A stretch of 64,000 bases of DNA from JAICUY01 sp035708065 (GTDB lineage Bacteria; Chloroflexota; Limnocylindria; QHBO01): positions 1-64,000 of the forward strand of contig DASSTC010000029.1 in the NCBI GenBank assembly GCA_035708065.1. The letters run 5' to 3'. Below, in pieces: positions 1 to 8,640 of the stretch; position 1 is the stretch's first letter; every line of letters begins with the position of its first letter. The notes under the pieces were generated by a model. It saw nothing but the letters and a program-made list of their open reading frames with translations. It had not been told where the DNA came from and did no database searches. A program made the translations under genes and the position numbers.

Positions 1-809
1 CATCGGCGCCCGCGCCTTCGGCCACGCTCAACGCTGACCTCCTCGACCACCGGCTGACCGTGCTCGTCATCGGGACCGACGTGAACGCGTCGCGCGCGGC
101 CTCGGGTGCAGCGGCCAACACCGACAGCCTCATCGTAGCCAGCGTCAATGTCGGCCAGTCGGAAATGACGCTCGTCAGCCTGCCGCGCGACACGACCGAC
201 ATCCCGATGCCCGATGGCAGCACCTGGCAGCGCAAGGTCAACGCCATCGAGGGCGAGACCGATGTCGAGACGCTCGTCGGCGCTGTCTCGAAGCTGTTCG
301 GCATCCCGATCGACCACTACGTCCAGGTCGACATGGACGATCTCGTGGCGCTGGTCGATGCCGTCGGCGGCGTCGACGTCAACCCCGGCAAGGCGCTGAC
401 GGATCCGAAGGTCCGGCTCGACATCCCGGCCGGGGCGCAGACGCTCGATGGCGCGCACGCGCTCGCCTACGCGCGCACCCGCGTCGACACCGATTACGGT
501 CGCGCCGCCCGACAGCAGGAGGTCCTGCTCGATCTCGTCTCGAAGCTGGTCGACCCGACGACCGAGGTCAACCTGCCGTCGCTGCTCGACGGGCTGCAGT
601 CGTTGAAGACCGATCTGCCGCTCGACGACCTGCCGACGCTGGTCGAGATCGCGCGGCGCGCGCAGTCGGCGGAGGTCACCCGCCAGGTCCTCGAGCCGCC
701 CGAGTTCATCACCTTCGAGGGCGATCGGGGCGACGGGCGCGGCTACATCCTGGAGCCGGACGTCGATGCCATTCGGCAGTTCGCGCAGCAGCACATCGGC
801 TCGGACTGA
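1..809 (+). CDS. LytR-CpsA-Psr (LCP) family protein, 5'-truncated
   Basis: The frame is open from the window edge to the TGA at 807-809, so the true start and probably a membrane anchor lie upstream. The visible part is an LCP catalytic domain: VLVIGTDVNASR near the edge, SLIVASVNVG, LVSLPRDT, a KVNAI segment, HYVQVDMDDLVALVDAVGGV and AYARTRVDTDYGRAARQQ. The conserved Arg/Asp set of the LCP pyrophosphate site is present. LCP enzymes move lipid-linked glycopolymers onto peptidoglycan outside the cell. The GTG at 60 is internal to the domain and is probably not the start. Family assignment is firm; the substrate is unknown. Confidence 0.88.
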   Translation, partial: SAPAPSATLNADLLDHRLTVLVIGTDVNASRAASGAAANTDSLIVASVNVGQSEMTLVSLPRDTTDIPMPDGSTWQRKVNAIEGETDVETLVGAVSKLFGIPIDHYVQVDMDDLVALVDAVGGVDVNPGKALTDPKVRLDIPAGAQTLDGAHALAYARTRVDTDYGRAARQQEVLLDLVSKLVDPTTEVNLPSLLDGLQSLKTDLPLDDLPTLVEIARRAQSAEVTRQVLEPPEFITFEGDRGDGRGYILEPDVDAIRQFAQQHIGSD

Positions 810-875
810 ACGTCGGTGGATCGACGCGGGATGGCGCACGATGGGCCGGTCATGGCGATCGGAGGCATCGGCTGG

Positions 876-881
876 TAGAAT
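876..881 (+). promoter_or_regulatory. -10 box of tRNA-Thr
   Basis: TAGAAT lies 13 nt before the mature tRNA 5' end, preceded by TGG (extended -10 form). No convincing -35 is visible. Confidence 0.55.
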
Positions 882-894
882 CGCGCCTCCGCAG

Positions 895-969
895 GCCGAA
901 GTAGCTCAGGGGTAGAGCAACGGTTTCGTAAACCGTCGGTCGTGGGTTCGAATCCCACCTTCGGCTCCA
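895..969 (+). tRNA. tRNA-Thr (anticodon CGT)
   Basis: A complete cloverleaf reads directly. The seven-bp acceptor GCCGAAG/CTTCGGC pairs 895-901 with 959-965, followed by discriminator T966 and an encoded CCA at 967-969. The D-arm is GCTC/GAGC. The anticodon stem ACGGT/ACCGT encloses loop TTCGTAA, giving anticodon CGT (927-929), which reads ACG. The T-arm is GTGGG-TTCGAAT-CCCAC. Confidence 0.97.
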
Positions 970-1007
970 TTCCCGCCCTGGAGGCCAATCGGGACCCTGG
1001 TTCCGCG

Positions 1008-1556
1008 TCAGCGTGGCGTCGCGGTCCCGGATACCGGCTCGAACCGCTCGGCCAATGCCAGGTGAACGATCGCCACGTTCGCGGAGATGCTGGCGTCGGC
1101 CGGTGAGCTGATGCTGACATCGGTGAGCGGGATGAACGCTCTCGCGTGGCGACGCAGAAACCCGGTTGCCTCGGTGCCGGCCGGAGTGTGTGCCGCGCCG
1201 CTGACGGCGATCGGACCCAGGCGCAAAGAAACCCGTTGGCGTGAGCGGTGCAGCCGGAGCTTCGGGTCGGTCGCGGCGACCGGTGGCACGACGATCAGGC
1301 AGCCGGACCGATCCAAGCTGATCCAGGTGTCGCCGGCGGGCGAGGGGTCCGGAATCTTGTGTCCCCGAATCTCCTCCGCCGAGTTGAGCCAGTCGCTGAT
1401 GCGGCCGATCGGCGCGCGTACCTCGGCGAGGGTGAACGTCTCCGATTCGGTGAAGACGAGCAGATCGATCGGTTGGCGCAGCGCATCGATCGGCAGATCA
1501 TCCTCGACAGCCGGGGCGGTGCGACGACGGCGAAAGCCGTCGAGCAAGTAGCGCAT
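1008..1556 (-). CDS. Conserved protein of unknown function, paralogue of the 19402-20025 product
   Basis: 182 residues when started at the ATG 1556-1554, which has GGAG eight bases upstream; a longer frame reaches 1625 but its N-terminus looks non-coding. The layout matches the protein at 19402-20025. It has an N-terminal ETFTLAEV..PIGRISDWLN segment (compare RTRFQRVGDIVNQL) and a C-terminal GAAHTPAG..TGFLRRH..FIPLTDVSI segment (compare GAVHIPQG..GLLNAADRFIAITDVSI). No signal peptide, membrane span or catalytic motif is visible. The two copies suggest a small lineage family; no function is claimed. Confidence 0.7.
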   Translation of the reverse strand: MRYLLDGFRRRRTAPAVEDDLPIDALRQPIDLLVFTESETFTLAEVRAPIGRISDWLNSAEEIRGHKIPDPSPAGDTWISLDRSGCLIVVPPVAATDPKLRLHRSRQRVSLRLGPIAVSGAAHTPAGTEATGFLRRHARAFIPLTDVSISSPADASISANVAIVHLALAERFEPVSGTATPR

Positions 1557-1889
1557 CGTTGCGTCTCCGCTGGTTCGATCATGGCCGCCCGGGGCCACCA
1601 TGGCGGATGCGGCAGCCCGCCGCATGGCGACGCGTATCCTACGCCGCGGTCACGGCATGGCAATCTCACCGCGGCCGGACAGCACCGCTCGAGCGGCCTT
1701 GATCGGAGGAGCGGCCGCCGCACGATCCCTCCGTCCCGGCCCGCCGACCGCGAGTGCTACAGTTCCGAGGACGGTCGGCGTGCGCGGAAGCCACGTTCGG
1801 CATCATTCCCGCCCAGCTCGGGCCGGCTGGAACCACGCTTGCATTGCCGGCAGCGAGTCATCCATCAGCGAGCGGGAAGGGGGCGCCCA
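1557..1889. other. 333-bp divergent intergenic region
   Basis: Separates the minus-strand gene ending at 1556 from the plus-strand gene at 1890. It has GC-rich unstructured sequence, a possible minus-strand -10 (CATGAT) near the 1556 start and a plus-strand TACAGT near 1757. Apparent reading frames through it look like compositional noise. Confidence 0.4.
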
Positions 1890-2342
1890 TTGTCCGACTT
1901 CGGTCCGAACCACGGAGCCGTCGGAGCGCTGATCGCGCGAGCCGGAATGCTGCTGCACGACGAGGCGATGGCGCTCTTCGAAGCCCGCGTCGCCTGGTTC
2001 GAGACCCGCTCGGAGGGATATGCCGAGCGCGACGCCGTTCGCGCGGCGAGTCGCGTGGCGAGCAGGTCGGGCCGCCTGCCGGCCTACGAGGAGGCGCGCC
2101 GCGAGGCGGCCGCCGCCTTCCGCAGGGCACGCCATGGCGAGGTCGGCCCGTGGCTGAGCGTCGCGACCACCATCTCGAACGCCGCGGGTGCGCTCGTCGT
2201 CGCGGATCTGCTCGACCGCCGTGACTACCAGCTGCTGTACGGGCCGTGGCGCCAGGCGATCGGTGAGTCGCCGCTCGTTGCCGTGGGTCCTGGCTCAGCC
2301 GCGTCCCCCGAACACCACCGTCGCCTGCTCGTGCGGGGGTAG
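1890..2342 (+). CDS. Hypothetical helical protein
   Basis: 150 residues from a TTG at 1890 preceded by a purine-rich GGGAAGGGGG stretch at 1874-1883. The product is rich in Ala, Arg and Glu, with heptad-like segments (FEARVAWFETRSEGYAERD, YEEARREAAAAFRRARHGE) that suggest mostly helix. No signal peptide or motif is recognised. The same frame stays open upstream to 1248, but that part lies opposite the 1008-1556 gene and is disregarded. It is in tandem with the deacetylase downstream, 122 bp away. Confidence 0.55.
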   Translation: MSDFGPNHGAVGALIARAGMLLHDEAMALFEARVAWFETRSEGYAERDAVRAASRVASRSGRLPAYEEARREAAAAFRRARHGEVGPWLSVATTISNAAGALVVADLLDRRDYQLLYGPWRQAIGESPLVAVGPGSAASPEHHRRLLVRG

Positions 2343-2464
2343 CGAGGATCGATCACGCGTATCGGTCAACCAGGCCGGTACGATCCGCGTCGCTGCAACA
2401 TCGCTCGGCGTTCGCACGTTCTGGCGCATGACTGTTGCACCCGAGGGGGACTCCCACCAAATCG

Positions 2465-3328
2465 ATGCGCACGCCCGCCCTTCGCCTGCTGCCGCTGCTC
2501 GCGGTCGTCGCCCTGCTGGTGTCCGTCCAGCCGGTGGCCGCGGCAAGCGCACGGATCGTCAGCAGCGGGTCGCGGAGCCAGCCGACCGTGGCGCTGACCT
2601 TCGATGACGGTGACTCACCCGCAAATGCGCGAACGATCCTCTCGACACTCGAGGCGTCAGGGGTGCCAGCCACCTTCTTTCCCTATACCGATGCGATGCG
2701 CGCCGACCCCGCCGTGTGGCACGCGATCGCCGACGCGGGCTATCCGATCGGCAACCACACGATCTCGCACCTTGATCTGCCGAAGATCTCGAACGCCGAC
2801 CTGCGGTACCAGATCGCGGGCGCGACAGTGCTGATCAAGCAATTCTCCGGGCATGCGCCGATCGACGTGATGCGTCCGCCCTACGGCGACTACGACGGAC
2901 GGGTGGCGCAGGCGGCGGCGGCCGCCGGCTACCCGACCCTGATGCTGTGGGACGTCGATCCGCGCGACTGGTCGGGCATCCCCGCCGCGACGATCACGCG
3001 ACGTGTGCTGGGTTCGGCCCGCGACGGCTCCGTGATCCTGCTGCACGCCGGGCCAAACCACACGCCGGAGGCGCTTCCGGCGATCATCGCCGGACTCCGC
3101 GCGCGCGGCTTTGGCTTCGTCACGGTGCCCCAGCTCCTCGGCGGTGCGCACGCCGTCGGACCGGGCGGCGAGGCCGCGCCGCTGCCGCCACCGCATGTCC
3201 CTCATCCCGTATCCGTCTCGATGCCGAGCCACCCGGTCCCGACGGCGCCGCTCGGCCAGCCGGTCATCCTGTTGCGCGGCCTCGAGCCTCCATCGCCCAC
3301 CGTGCGGAATTGGATGCGGCTGCCCTAG
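2465..3328 (+). CDS. Secreted polysaccharide deacetylase (NodB fold)
   Basis: 287 residues from ATG 2465; an in-frame TTG at 2435 would add ten residues before the signal peptide and is less likely. An N-terminal signal sequence (about 1-27, LLPLLAVVALLVSV..AAA) directs export. NodB motifs follow in order: TFDDG (D47, D48), GNHTISH (metal ligands H98, H102), RPPYGDYD, LWDVDPRDW and the terminal LLHAG. These predict a metal-dependent deacetylase of N-acetylated glycans such as peptidoglycan. The C-terminal 60 residues are Pro-rich and may be a wall-facing linker. Confidence 0.88.
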   Translation: MRTPALRLLPLLAVVALLVSVQPVAAASARIVSSGSRSQPTVALTFDDGDSPANARTILSTLEASGVPATFFPYTDAMRADPAVWHAIADAGYPIGNHTISHLDLPKISNADLRYQIAGATVLIKQFSGHAPIDVMRPPYGDYDGRVAQAAAAAGYPTLMLWDVDPRDWSGIPAATITRRVLGSARDGSVILLHAGPNHTPEALPAIIAGLRARGFGFVTVPQLLGGAHAVGPGGEAAPLPPPHVPHPVSVSMPSHPVPTAPLGQPVILLRGLEPPSPTVRNWMRLP

Positions 3329-3331
3329 AAT
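3326..3331 (+). promoter_or_regulatory. -10 box upstream of the YbjQ-family gene
   Basis: TAGAAT overlaps the stop codon of the deacetylase gene; a start site near 3338 leaves a short leader with a GAGG ribosome site before ATG 3364. Confidence 0.45.
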
Positions 3332-3363
3332 CGGCCGCGACGCATCCAGAGGTCCCGAGCGAC

Positions 3364-3714
3364 ATGATTACCAGCACGGCCCCCTTCGTGGCGGGCTACC
3401 GGGTCAGCGAGACGAAGGGCCAGGTGTTCGGCCTCGTCGTGCGCAGCCGCGGACTGACCGGCAACATCGCCGCCGGATTGCGCTCGTTGGTCGGCGGCGA
3501 GATCCACGAGTACACCGAGCTGCTCGAGGACACCCGGCGCCAGGCGCTCGACCGCATGATCGAGAACGCGACGCTGATGGGCGCCAACGCGGTGATCAGC
3601 ATGCGCTTCGACAGCTCGGAGCTCGGCAACACGATGTCGGAGATCGTCGCCTACGGCACCGCGGTCGTCGTCGTGCCGGAGACCGATGCCGATGCGCGAC
3701 CGCCCCTCGAGTAG
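3364..3714 (+). CDS. YbjQ/DUF74-family protein
   Basis: 116 residues. Family hallmarks are visible: an N-terminal strand (VAGYRVSETKGQVFGLVVRS), the IAAGLRSLVGGEIHEYTELLEDTRRQALDRM helix region and the MGANAVISMRFDSSE...VAYGTAVVV C-terminal strands. Proteins of this family form small pentameric rings; a heavy-metal role is commonly annotated but is not shown by sequence. The 3' end overlaps the next gene by 29 bp, so the two are probably cotranscribed. Confidence 0.85.
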   Translation: MITSTAPFVAGYRVSETKGQVFGLVVRSRGLTGNIAAGLRSLVGGEIHEYTELLEDTRRQALDRMIENATLMGANAVISMRFDSSELGNTMSEIVAYGTAVVVVPETDADARPPLE

Positions 3715-4054
3715 CGGCCTCTTCCCGGCGCTGCGACTGGTCGTCGGCGTCGGCGGCGCGATCCTCCTCGCGCTGGGGTTGGCCCTGACCGTCGTGGGCG
3801 TGCCGTTGATCGGGCTCATCGTGGTCGGCGCGATCGGCGTCGTCGCCGCGCTCTGGGAACGGACGCGCTACCGCTCGCAGGCTGCCGAGCGCGCATCGGC
3901 GCCGCCGGGTCCCGGTGGTGGGGAGCCGGACGATCGGCTCGAGCCCCGCTTCCGCCCGACGGACGAACGATTCGTCGATCCGACGAGCGGACGGGTGATG
4001 CGCGTCTACGCCGATCCGGCCAGCGGCGAACGGCGGTACCGCGCCGAAGGCTAG
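3686..4054 (+). CDS. Small membrane protein, unknown
   Basis: 122 residues from ATG 3686 (ATG 3692 is an alternative). One long hydrophobic stretch (about 18-53) could be two close helices. It is followed by a polar, Pro/Gly/Arg-rich cytoplasmic-type tail ending in repeats of the RVYADPASGERRYR kind. It overlaps the YbjQ gene by 29 bp in another frame, and the start codon sits in a GACCGATGC element. Function unknown. Confidence 0.65.
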   Translation: MPMRDRPSSSGLFPALRLVVGVGGAILLALGLALTVVGVPLIGLIVVGAIGVVAALWERTRYRSQAAERASAPPGPGGGEPDDRLEPRFRPTDERFVDPTSGRVMRVYADPASGERRYRAEG

Positions 4055-4062
4055 GAAGACGC

Positions 4063-4086
4063 CGGCCGCGCCGGATGGCGCGGCCG
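4063..4086. terminator. Bidirectional GC hairpin between convergent genes
   Basis: CGGCCGCGCC-GGAT-GGCGCGGCCG is a perfect 10-bp stem with a 4-nt loop, placed between the stop codons of the plus-strand gene (4054) and rplY (4093). No U-tract, so it may need Rho or act as a 3' stabiliser. Confidence 0.65.
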
Positions 4087-4092
4087 CATCGG

Positions 4093-4773
4093 TCAGGAGG
4101 CCTCGGACTCCTCGGTCGGGGTGTCGTCCGGGCCGGCCTCGGTCTCCGGAACGCCCTGCGCCGCCTCCGCCTCTTCCATGGCGGCCTCCTCTGCGGGCAC
4201 CTCGGGCTCCTCCTCCGCGCGCGGCGGAAGGACGCGGGCCAGCAGCTCGTCGGGATCGTTGAGGACGGTCACCTTGGCGTCGAGCGATACGTCGCGAACA
4301 TGGACGGCCGCGTCCATGTCGACCAGCGAGGAGATGTCGACCACGATCTCATGGGGCATCTCGGCCGGCAGCGCCTTGACTTTCAGGTGGTCGAGCGGCG
4401 TCATCAGCGTGCCGTTCTCCATCTCGACCGCCGGCGCGATGCCGACGAAGCTGAGCGGCACGTCGGCCTGCATCTCCTGGGTCAGGTTGACGAGGAAAAA
4501 GTCGACGTGCACGGCATGGCCGCTGAGCGGGTTGCGCTGGATCTCCTTGATGATCGCGCTCTTCGCCGCGCCCTTGCCATCGACCTTGATCTTCACGATG
4601 CTCGTGCGACCGGCCTGCCGGTACACCGTGTCGAACGCCTTGGCGTCGACCTGCACCGGGACCGACGGCGAGTCCTTGCCGAACACGACGCCCGGCACGA
4701 TGCCCTCGCGGCGCAGCCGCTTGTTCTCCTTGCCGACGGCCTTGCGGGCGTCGAGGGCGAGCTCAAGATCCAT
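4093..4773 (-). CDS. rplY: 50S ribosomal protein L25, long CTC form
   Basis: 226 residues. The N-terminal L25 beta-barrel that binds 5S rRNA spans about 1-95 (LALDARKAVGKENKRLRREG, VVFGKDS, GHAVHVDFFLV), followed by the TL5/CTC C-terminal beta domain (DVPLSFVG, PLDHLKVKALPAEMP, ISSLVDMDAAVHVRDV). A strongly acidic tail of about 45 residues (Glu/Ala/Pro) ends the protein, as in the CTC subfamily. The stop codon touches a GCATCGGTC element. It is transcribed from its own promoter, divergent from the response regulator. Confidence 0.95.
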   Translation of the reverse strand: MDLELALDARKAVGKENKRLRREGIVPGVVFGKDSPSVPVQVDAKAFDTVYRQAGRTSIVKIKVDGKGAAKSAIIKEIQRNPLSGHAVHVDFFLVNLTQEMQADVPLSFVGIAPAVEMENGTLMTPLDHLKVKALPAEMPHEIVVDISSLVDMDAAVHVRDVSLDAKVTVLNDPDELLARVLPPRAEEEPEVPAEEAAMEEAEAAQGVPETEAGPDDTPTEESEAS

Positions 4774-4845
4774 GGGTGTGATTGATCCTCGATCGGGGTC
4801 CGGCGCACGGCCGAACGCGAAACCTGCTTCGTTGCGCGAACGAGG

Positions 4846-4851
4846 ATGCTA
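4846..4851 (-). promoter_or_regulatory. -10 box of rplY
   Basis: On the minus strand this reads TGG-TAGCAT, an extended -10, giving a leader of about 65 nt before the ATG at 4773. It lies about 50 bp from the divergent response-regulator promoter. Confidence 0.5.
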
Positions 4852-4899
4852 CCAGCGCGCCGGTCGAGCGGCAAACGCGGCCTGCATCGGGCTCGCTCC

Positions 4900-4905
4900 T
4901 ATAAT
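4900..4905 (+). promoter_or_regulatory. -10 box, near-leaderless response-regulator gene
   Basis: A perfect TATAAT ends 9 nt before ATG 4915. A start site about 7 nt after the box leaves almost no leader, and no Shine-Dalgarno is present. Confidence 0.65.
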
Positions 4906-4914
4906 CGCAACCCC

Positions 4915-5610
4915 ATGGCCGGCACCATCATGATCGTCGAGGACGAGCCAGCCGTCGCGCGGGGCGTGCAGGTCGCGCTCGAGCGCGAGGGCTACCAGGT
5001 CGAGGTTGCGCCCACCGGCGAGCAGGCGCTGAAGCGCTTCGGTGACCTCGCCCCCGAGATCGTGCTGCTCGACGTGCGGCTGCCCGGCATGGACGGCTTC
5101 GAGGTCTGCCGTCAGCTGCGACGTGAGTCGCGCGTGCCGATCCTGTTCCTCACCGCGCGCGCCGACGAGGTCGACAAGGTCGTCGGCCTGGAGATCGGTG
5201 CCGACGACTACCTCGTCAAGCCCTTCAGCGTGCGTGAGCTGGTGAGCCGCGTGAAGGCCCTCCTGCGGCGGGCCTACGGCGAGCTGGCGAACACCGAGGC
5301 CGGCCGGACGCTGCGTCGCGGCGACCTGGTGATCGACCTCGATCGCCGCCGCGTGACCCGCGACGGTGAGCGGATCTCGTTGACGACCACCGAGTTCGAC
5401 CTGCTGCGCCACCTGGCCACCCGCCCGGGTCGCGTCTACACCCGCTCGCAGCTCCTCGAGCTCGTGCGCGACTACGAGGCGCTCGAGGCCGACGAGCGGA
5501 CGATCAACGTGCACGTCAGCCACATCCGAGAAAAGATCGAGCCCGATCCCGCCCAGCCGCGCTACATCAAGACGGTGAGGGGAGTCGGCTACGCGTTCTC
5601 CGAGGATTGA
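4915..5610 (+). CDS. OmpR/PhoB-family response regulator
   Basis: 231 residues from ATG 4915. The receiver domain covers about 1-120 (IMIVEDEPAVARG, phosphoacceptor D53 in VLLDVRLPGMDG, K102 in YLVKPF). A winged-helix trans_reg_C domain follows at about 135-230 (GDLVIDLDRRRVTRDGE, LTTTEFDLLRHLATRPGRVYTRSQLLE, TINVHVSHIREKI, RYIKTVRGVGYAF). It is followed 45 bp later by a histidine kinase, so the two form a two-component system that presumably governs envelope genes such as htrA next door. The start sits just after a TATAAT box. Confidence 0.93.
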   Translation: MAGTIMIVEDEPAVARGVQVALEREGYQVEVAPTGEQALKRFGDLAPEIVLLDVRLPGMDGFEVCRQLRRESRVPILFLTARADEVDKVVGLEIGADDYLVKPFSVRELVSRVKALLRRAYGELANTEAGRTLRRGDLVIDLDRRRVTRDGERISLTTTEFDLLRHLATRPGRVYTRSQLLELVRDYEALEADERTINVHVSHIREKIEPDPAQPRYIKTVRGVGYAFSED

Positions 5611-5655
5611 CGACGCCTCGTCGACCGATGCATCGAGCGATGTGCCGGTGATCGC

Positions 5656-7131
5656 GTGAACCGCGTCCGCGCGTTCCTCAGCCGACTCGACGTGCGACTC
5701 GTGCTGACCCTGAGCAGCGTCGCGGCGGTGAGCCTGCTCGTGTCGGGGATCGCGCTGTTCCAGATCCTGCCGAGCTACTTCGAGCAGCAGGCCGAGCTGC
5801 GGCTCGGGAACGCTGGGCAGGCGACCGCGCTCTACCTTGCCGACCGCGCCGAGGCTGCAGCCGACCTCCAGCCGCAGTACCTCACCAACAAGGAGCTGCG
5901 CGAGGGCCGCTTCCTCACCGAGGTTGCCCAGTTCGCGGCCGACAATTTCGTGTTCGGCACCGTCGATTTCTACAACGAGGACGGCACGCTGGCGGCGCGT
6001 GCTTCGCCCTCCGACCCGGCGCAGTACACCGCGCAGGGCCTGCAGGTCGACCGGGAGGTCGGCGCGGTGCGCAGCCTCCAGCCGGTTCGGCTGCCCAACC
6101 CGATGCTGAGCGGCAGCATCCCGATCACGATCGTCGTGTCGCAACCCTACACCTCGCGGATGACGACGCTGAACCAGGTCCGCACCGCGCTGCTCGGCGC
6201 GGGGATCCTGGCGCTGCTCGCCTCGCTGCTGGTCGGCGCGGTGGTCGGGCGCCGGCTGACGCGACCGATCGACCGGGTGCGACGTGTTTCGGCCCGACTG
6301 GCCGCCGGCGAGCTGGACCAGCGCGTGCTGCCGTCGGGGGTGCGCGAGGTCGACGAGCTCGGCGACCAGTTCAACGTGATGGCCGATCGGCTGTCCGAGT
6401 CGCTGCGCCTGCTCGAGGCGGATCGCGACCGGCTGCGCGAGTTCGTCGCCGACGTCAGCCACGAGCTGCGCACGCCGATCGCGGCGCTGCGCACCTTCAC
6501 CGAGCTGCAGCGCGAGGGCAACGTCGACGAGGCGACGCGCCGCGAGTTCCTGGACCGCTCACGCGAGCAGATCCACCGTCTCGAGTGGCTGAGCACGAAC
6601 CTCCTCGACCTGTCGCGAATCGACGCCGGCATCTTCCCGCTCGAGATGCGCTGGGACGACCTGCGCGATCCGCTCGGATCGGTCGTCGAGGCGCAGGCAG
6701 AGGTCGCCGAGCGCCGCGGGGTGACGCTCACCGCAGCGACGCCGAAGAAGCCGATCATGGCCCGCTTCGACGGGGAGCGCGTGATCCAGCTGATGACCAA
6801 CCTGCTCGGCAACGCGCTGAAGTTCACGCCGCCCGGCGGCGAGATCCAGGTCAGCCTGTCCGACGGCAACGGCCAGGCGACGATCAGCGTGGCCGACAGC
6901 GGCCCGGGGATCCCCGAGGACGAGCTGCCGCGCATCTTCGAGCGCTTCTACCGCGGGACGAACGTCGGCGACGCGCGAGCGTCGGGCAGTGGTCTGGGTC
7001 TTGCGATCTCGCGCTCGATCGTCGAGATGCACGGCGGCAGCATCGAGGTTGCCAGCCGCGAAGGCGAGGGCGCGACGTTCACGGTGCACCTGCCGCTGGA
7101 CGCGGGGCAGGATGGTGTGCAAGATCAATGA
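5656..7131 (+). CDS. Membrane sensor histidine kinase
   Basis: 491 residues, GTG start. Two transmembrane helices (about 14-36 and 175-197) flank an extracytoplasmic sensor domain of about 140 residues. A HAMP linker follows (RRLTRPIDRVRRVSARLAAGE), then a HisKA dimerisation domain with phosphoacceptor H269 in DVSHELRTP, and an HATPase_c domain with N, G1, F and G2 boxes (LLGNALKFTPPGG, DSGPGIPEDELPRIFERFYR, GSGLGLAI). The sensor region shows no recognised ligand motif. It is the cognate kinase of the upstream regulator by adjacency. Confidence 0.93.
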   Translation: MNRVRAFLSRLDVRLVLTLSSVAAVSLLVSGIALFQILPSYFEQQAELRLGNAGQATALYLADRAEAAADLQPQYLTNKELREGRFLTEVAQFAADNFVFGTVDFYNEDGTLAARASPSDPAQYTAQGLQVDREVGAVRSLQPVRLPNPMLSGSIPITIVVSQPYTSRMTTLNQVRTALLGAGILALLASLLVGAVVGRRLTRPIDRVRRVSARLAAGELDQRVLPSGVREVDELGDQFNVMADRLSESLRLLEADRDRLREFVADVSHELRTPIAALRTFTELQREGNVDEATRREFLDRSREQIHRLEWLSTNLLDLSRIDAGIFPLEMRWDDLRDPLGSVVEAQAEVAERRGVTLTAATPKKPIMARFDGERVIQLMTNLLGNALKFTPPGGEIQVSLSDGNGQATISVADSGPGIPEDELPRIFERFYRGTNVGDARASGSGLGLAISRSIVEMHGGSIEVASREGEGATFTVHLPLDAGQDGVQDQ

Positions 7132-7215
7132 AACTTCACCCGCGCGCACGATCGCTCGCAACCGCAGCGCGAGATCATCGTCGCTCTCTGCACGCCTCCG
7201 TGAACGCTTGACCCG

Positions 7216-8523
7216 ATGCCCGACGACCCCAGCCACAGCATGAGCGACACCTACGACCGATTCGGCGACGAGACCGAGCCGGTCGAGGTCCATCGCTACG
7301 GACCAGCGCCATCTCGTGGCAGCCGCCCGGTGACGCCGCAGGCGGCACCCGCCTGGTCGACACGACCGCCACTCGCCGCGCCGGCTGCCGTCGAGCGCCG
7401 CGGGCTGTCGCTGCTGCCGGTGATCGCGATTGCGCTGGTCGTCGGCATCCTGTCCGGTGGGCTGTCGGCGGCGGCGGTCAGCACCATGCTGCGCGGCAAC
7501 GGCAGCGCGGCGGCACCGAGCCAGGCGATCCCCGACAGCACGAACGTCGCGCAGCACATCGACGAGTCCTCGGCCGTGATCAGTGCCGTCGACCGCGTGA
7601 TGCCGGCCGTGGTGACGATTGCGTCGTCGTCGAGCGGCCTGTTCGGCGGCGGCGCGAACGGCGTCGGATCGGGCTTCATCTACCACGCCGATGGCTGGAT
7701 CCTGACCAACAAGCACGTCGTCGACGGGGCCGACAAGCTGACGGTCCAGCTCAACGACACGCGCGTCTTCGATGCGCGCGTGATCGGCATTGACACGCTG
7801 ACCGACCTCGCCATCGTGAAGATCGACGCCAAGGGGCTGCCGACTGCGCCGCTCGGCGAGAGCGCCGACCTGGCGCTCGGGCAGCTGGCGATCGCCATCG
7901 GCAACCCGCTCGGCAACTTCCGCAACACGGTGACCACCGGCGTCGTCTCGGGGCTCGGTCGCCAGATCCAGGCCGGTGACGCCAGCCAGACGAGCGCCGA
8001 GCAGCTGAACAACCTGATCCAGACCGATGCGGCCATCAACCCCGGCAACTCGGGCGGTCCGCTCGTCGACAGCGGTGGCAACGTGATCGGCATCAACACC
8101 GCGGTGTCCAACAACGCGCAGGGCATCGGCTTCGCCATCCCGGTCGACGTCGCGAAGCCGATCATGCAGCAGGCAGCGGCCGGCAAGCCGATCGCGCGTC
8201 CGTGGATCGGCGTCTACTACCAGCAGATCACCAAGCAGCTGGCCGCCGAGAAGAACCTGCCGGTCGACCAGGGCGTCCTCATCGAGCCGCCGCGGGAAGG
8301 CACGCCGGCGGTCTTCCCGGGCAGCCCGGCCGCCAACGCCGGCCTGGCGGATGGCGACGTCGTCGTGGCGGTCGATGGCCAGAAGCTCGACATGACCCAC
8401 GACCTGTCGGCCCTGATCCTGCCGCACGAGCCGGGCGACACGGTCACGCTGCGGGTGCTGCGCCGCGACAGCACCTCCGAGGTCGAGGTCACGCTCGGCA
8501 CGCTGCCGAACCAGAACAGCTGA
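7216..8523 (+). CDS. HtrA/DegP-type serine protease with PDZ domain
   Basis: 435 residues. A cytoplasmic, Pro-rich N-terminus is followed by one membrane span (about 64-90), a trypsin-like domain and one PDZ domain. The catalytic triad is visible as H167 (NKHVVD), D197 (TLTDLAIV) and S279 (GNSGGPL). The PDZ domain (about 335-430) includes GSPAANAGLADGDVVVAVDG. This architecture matches single-PDZ, membrane-anchored HtrA proteins that degrade misfolded envelope proteins. It lies 84 bp after the histidine kinase on the same strand, suggesting an envelope-stress unit. Confidence 0.94.
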   Translation: MPDDPSHSMSDTYDRFGDETEPVEVHRYGPAPSRGSRPVTPQAAPAWSTRPPLAAPAAVERRGLSLLPVIAIALVVGILSGGLSAAAVSTMLRGNGSAAAPSQAIPDSTNVAQHIDESSAVISAVDRVMPAVVTIASSSSGLFGGGANGVGSGFIYHADGWILTNKHVVDGADKLTVQLNDTRVFDARVIGIDTLTDLAIVKIDAKGLPTAPLGESADLALGQLAIAIGNPLGNFRNTVTTGVVSGLGRQIQAGDASQTSAEQLNNLIQTDAAINPGNSGGPLVDSGGNVIGINTAVSNNAQGIGFAIPVDVAKPIMQQAAAGKPIARPWIGVYYQQITKQLAAEKNLPVDQGVLIEPPREGTPAVFPGSPAANAGLADGDVVVAVDGQKLDMTHDLSALILPHEPGDTVTLRVLRRDSTSEVEVTLGTLPNQNS

Positions 8524-8592
8524 GACGCAGCCGGCCACGCTCATGTGCGTCGTTACGGGCTCCGTTCAGGGCTCGCCGACGCGGTTAGTGCG

Positions 8593-8640
8593 CACGAGGG
8601 CGACATTTGGGCGTTCGAGGACGAGCCGCCCGCCCTCGTG
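8593..8640 (+). repeat. Inverted repeat downstream of htrA
   Basis: CACGAGGGCG (8593-8602) and CGCCCTCGTG (8631-8640) form a perfect 10-bp stem around a 28-nt loop. It lies in the 256-bp gap between the convergent htrA and folB genes. No U-tract; it could be a terminator or 3'-end stabiliser. Nothing else was recognised in this gap (8524-8779). Confidence 0.4.

Noticed and set aside
4849..6462. 537-codon minus-strand open frame opposite the two-component genes
   Set aside because: It is a shadow of GC-rich third positions; composition is Arg/Gln/Val/Asp-rich low-complexity with no motif, while the opposite strand encodes clear RR and HK domains.
6559..8544. 661-codon minus-strand open frame over the kinase and htrA
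   Set aside because: Antisense to well-supported domains with intact catalytic residues; no recognisable protein features.
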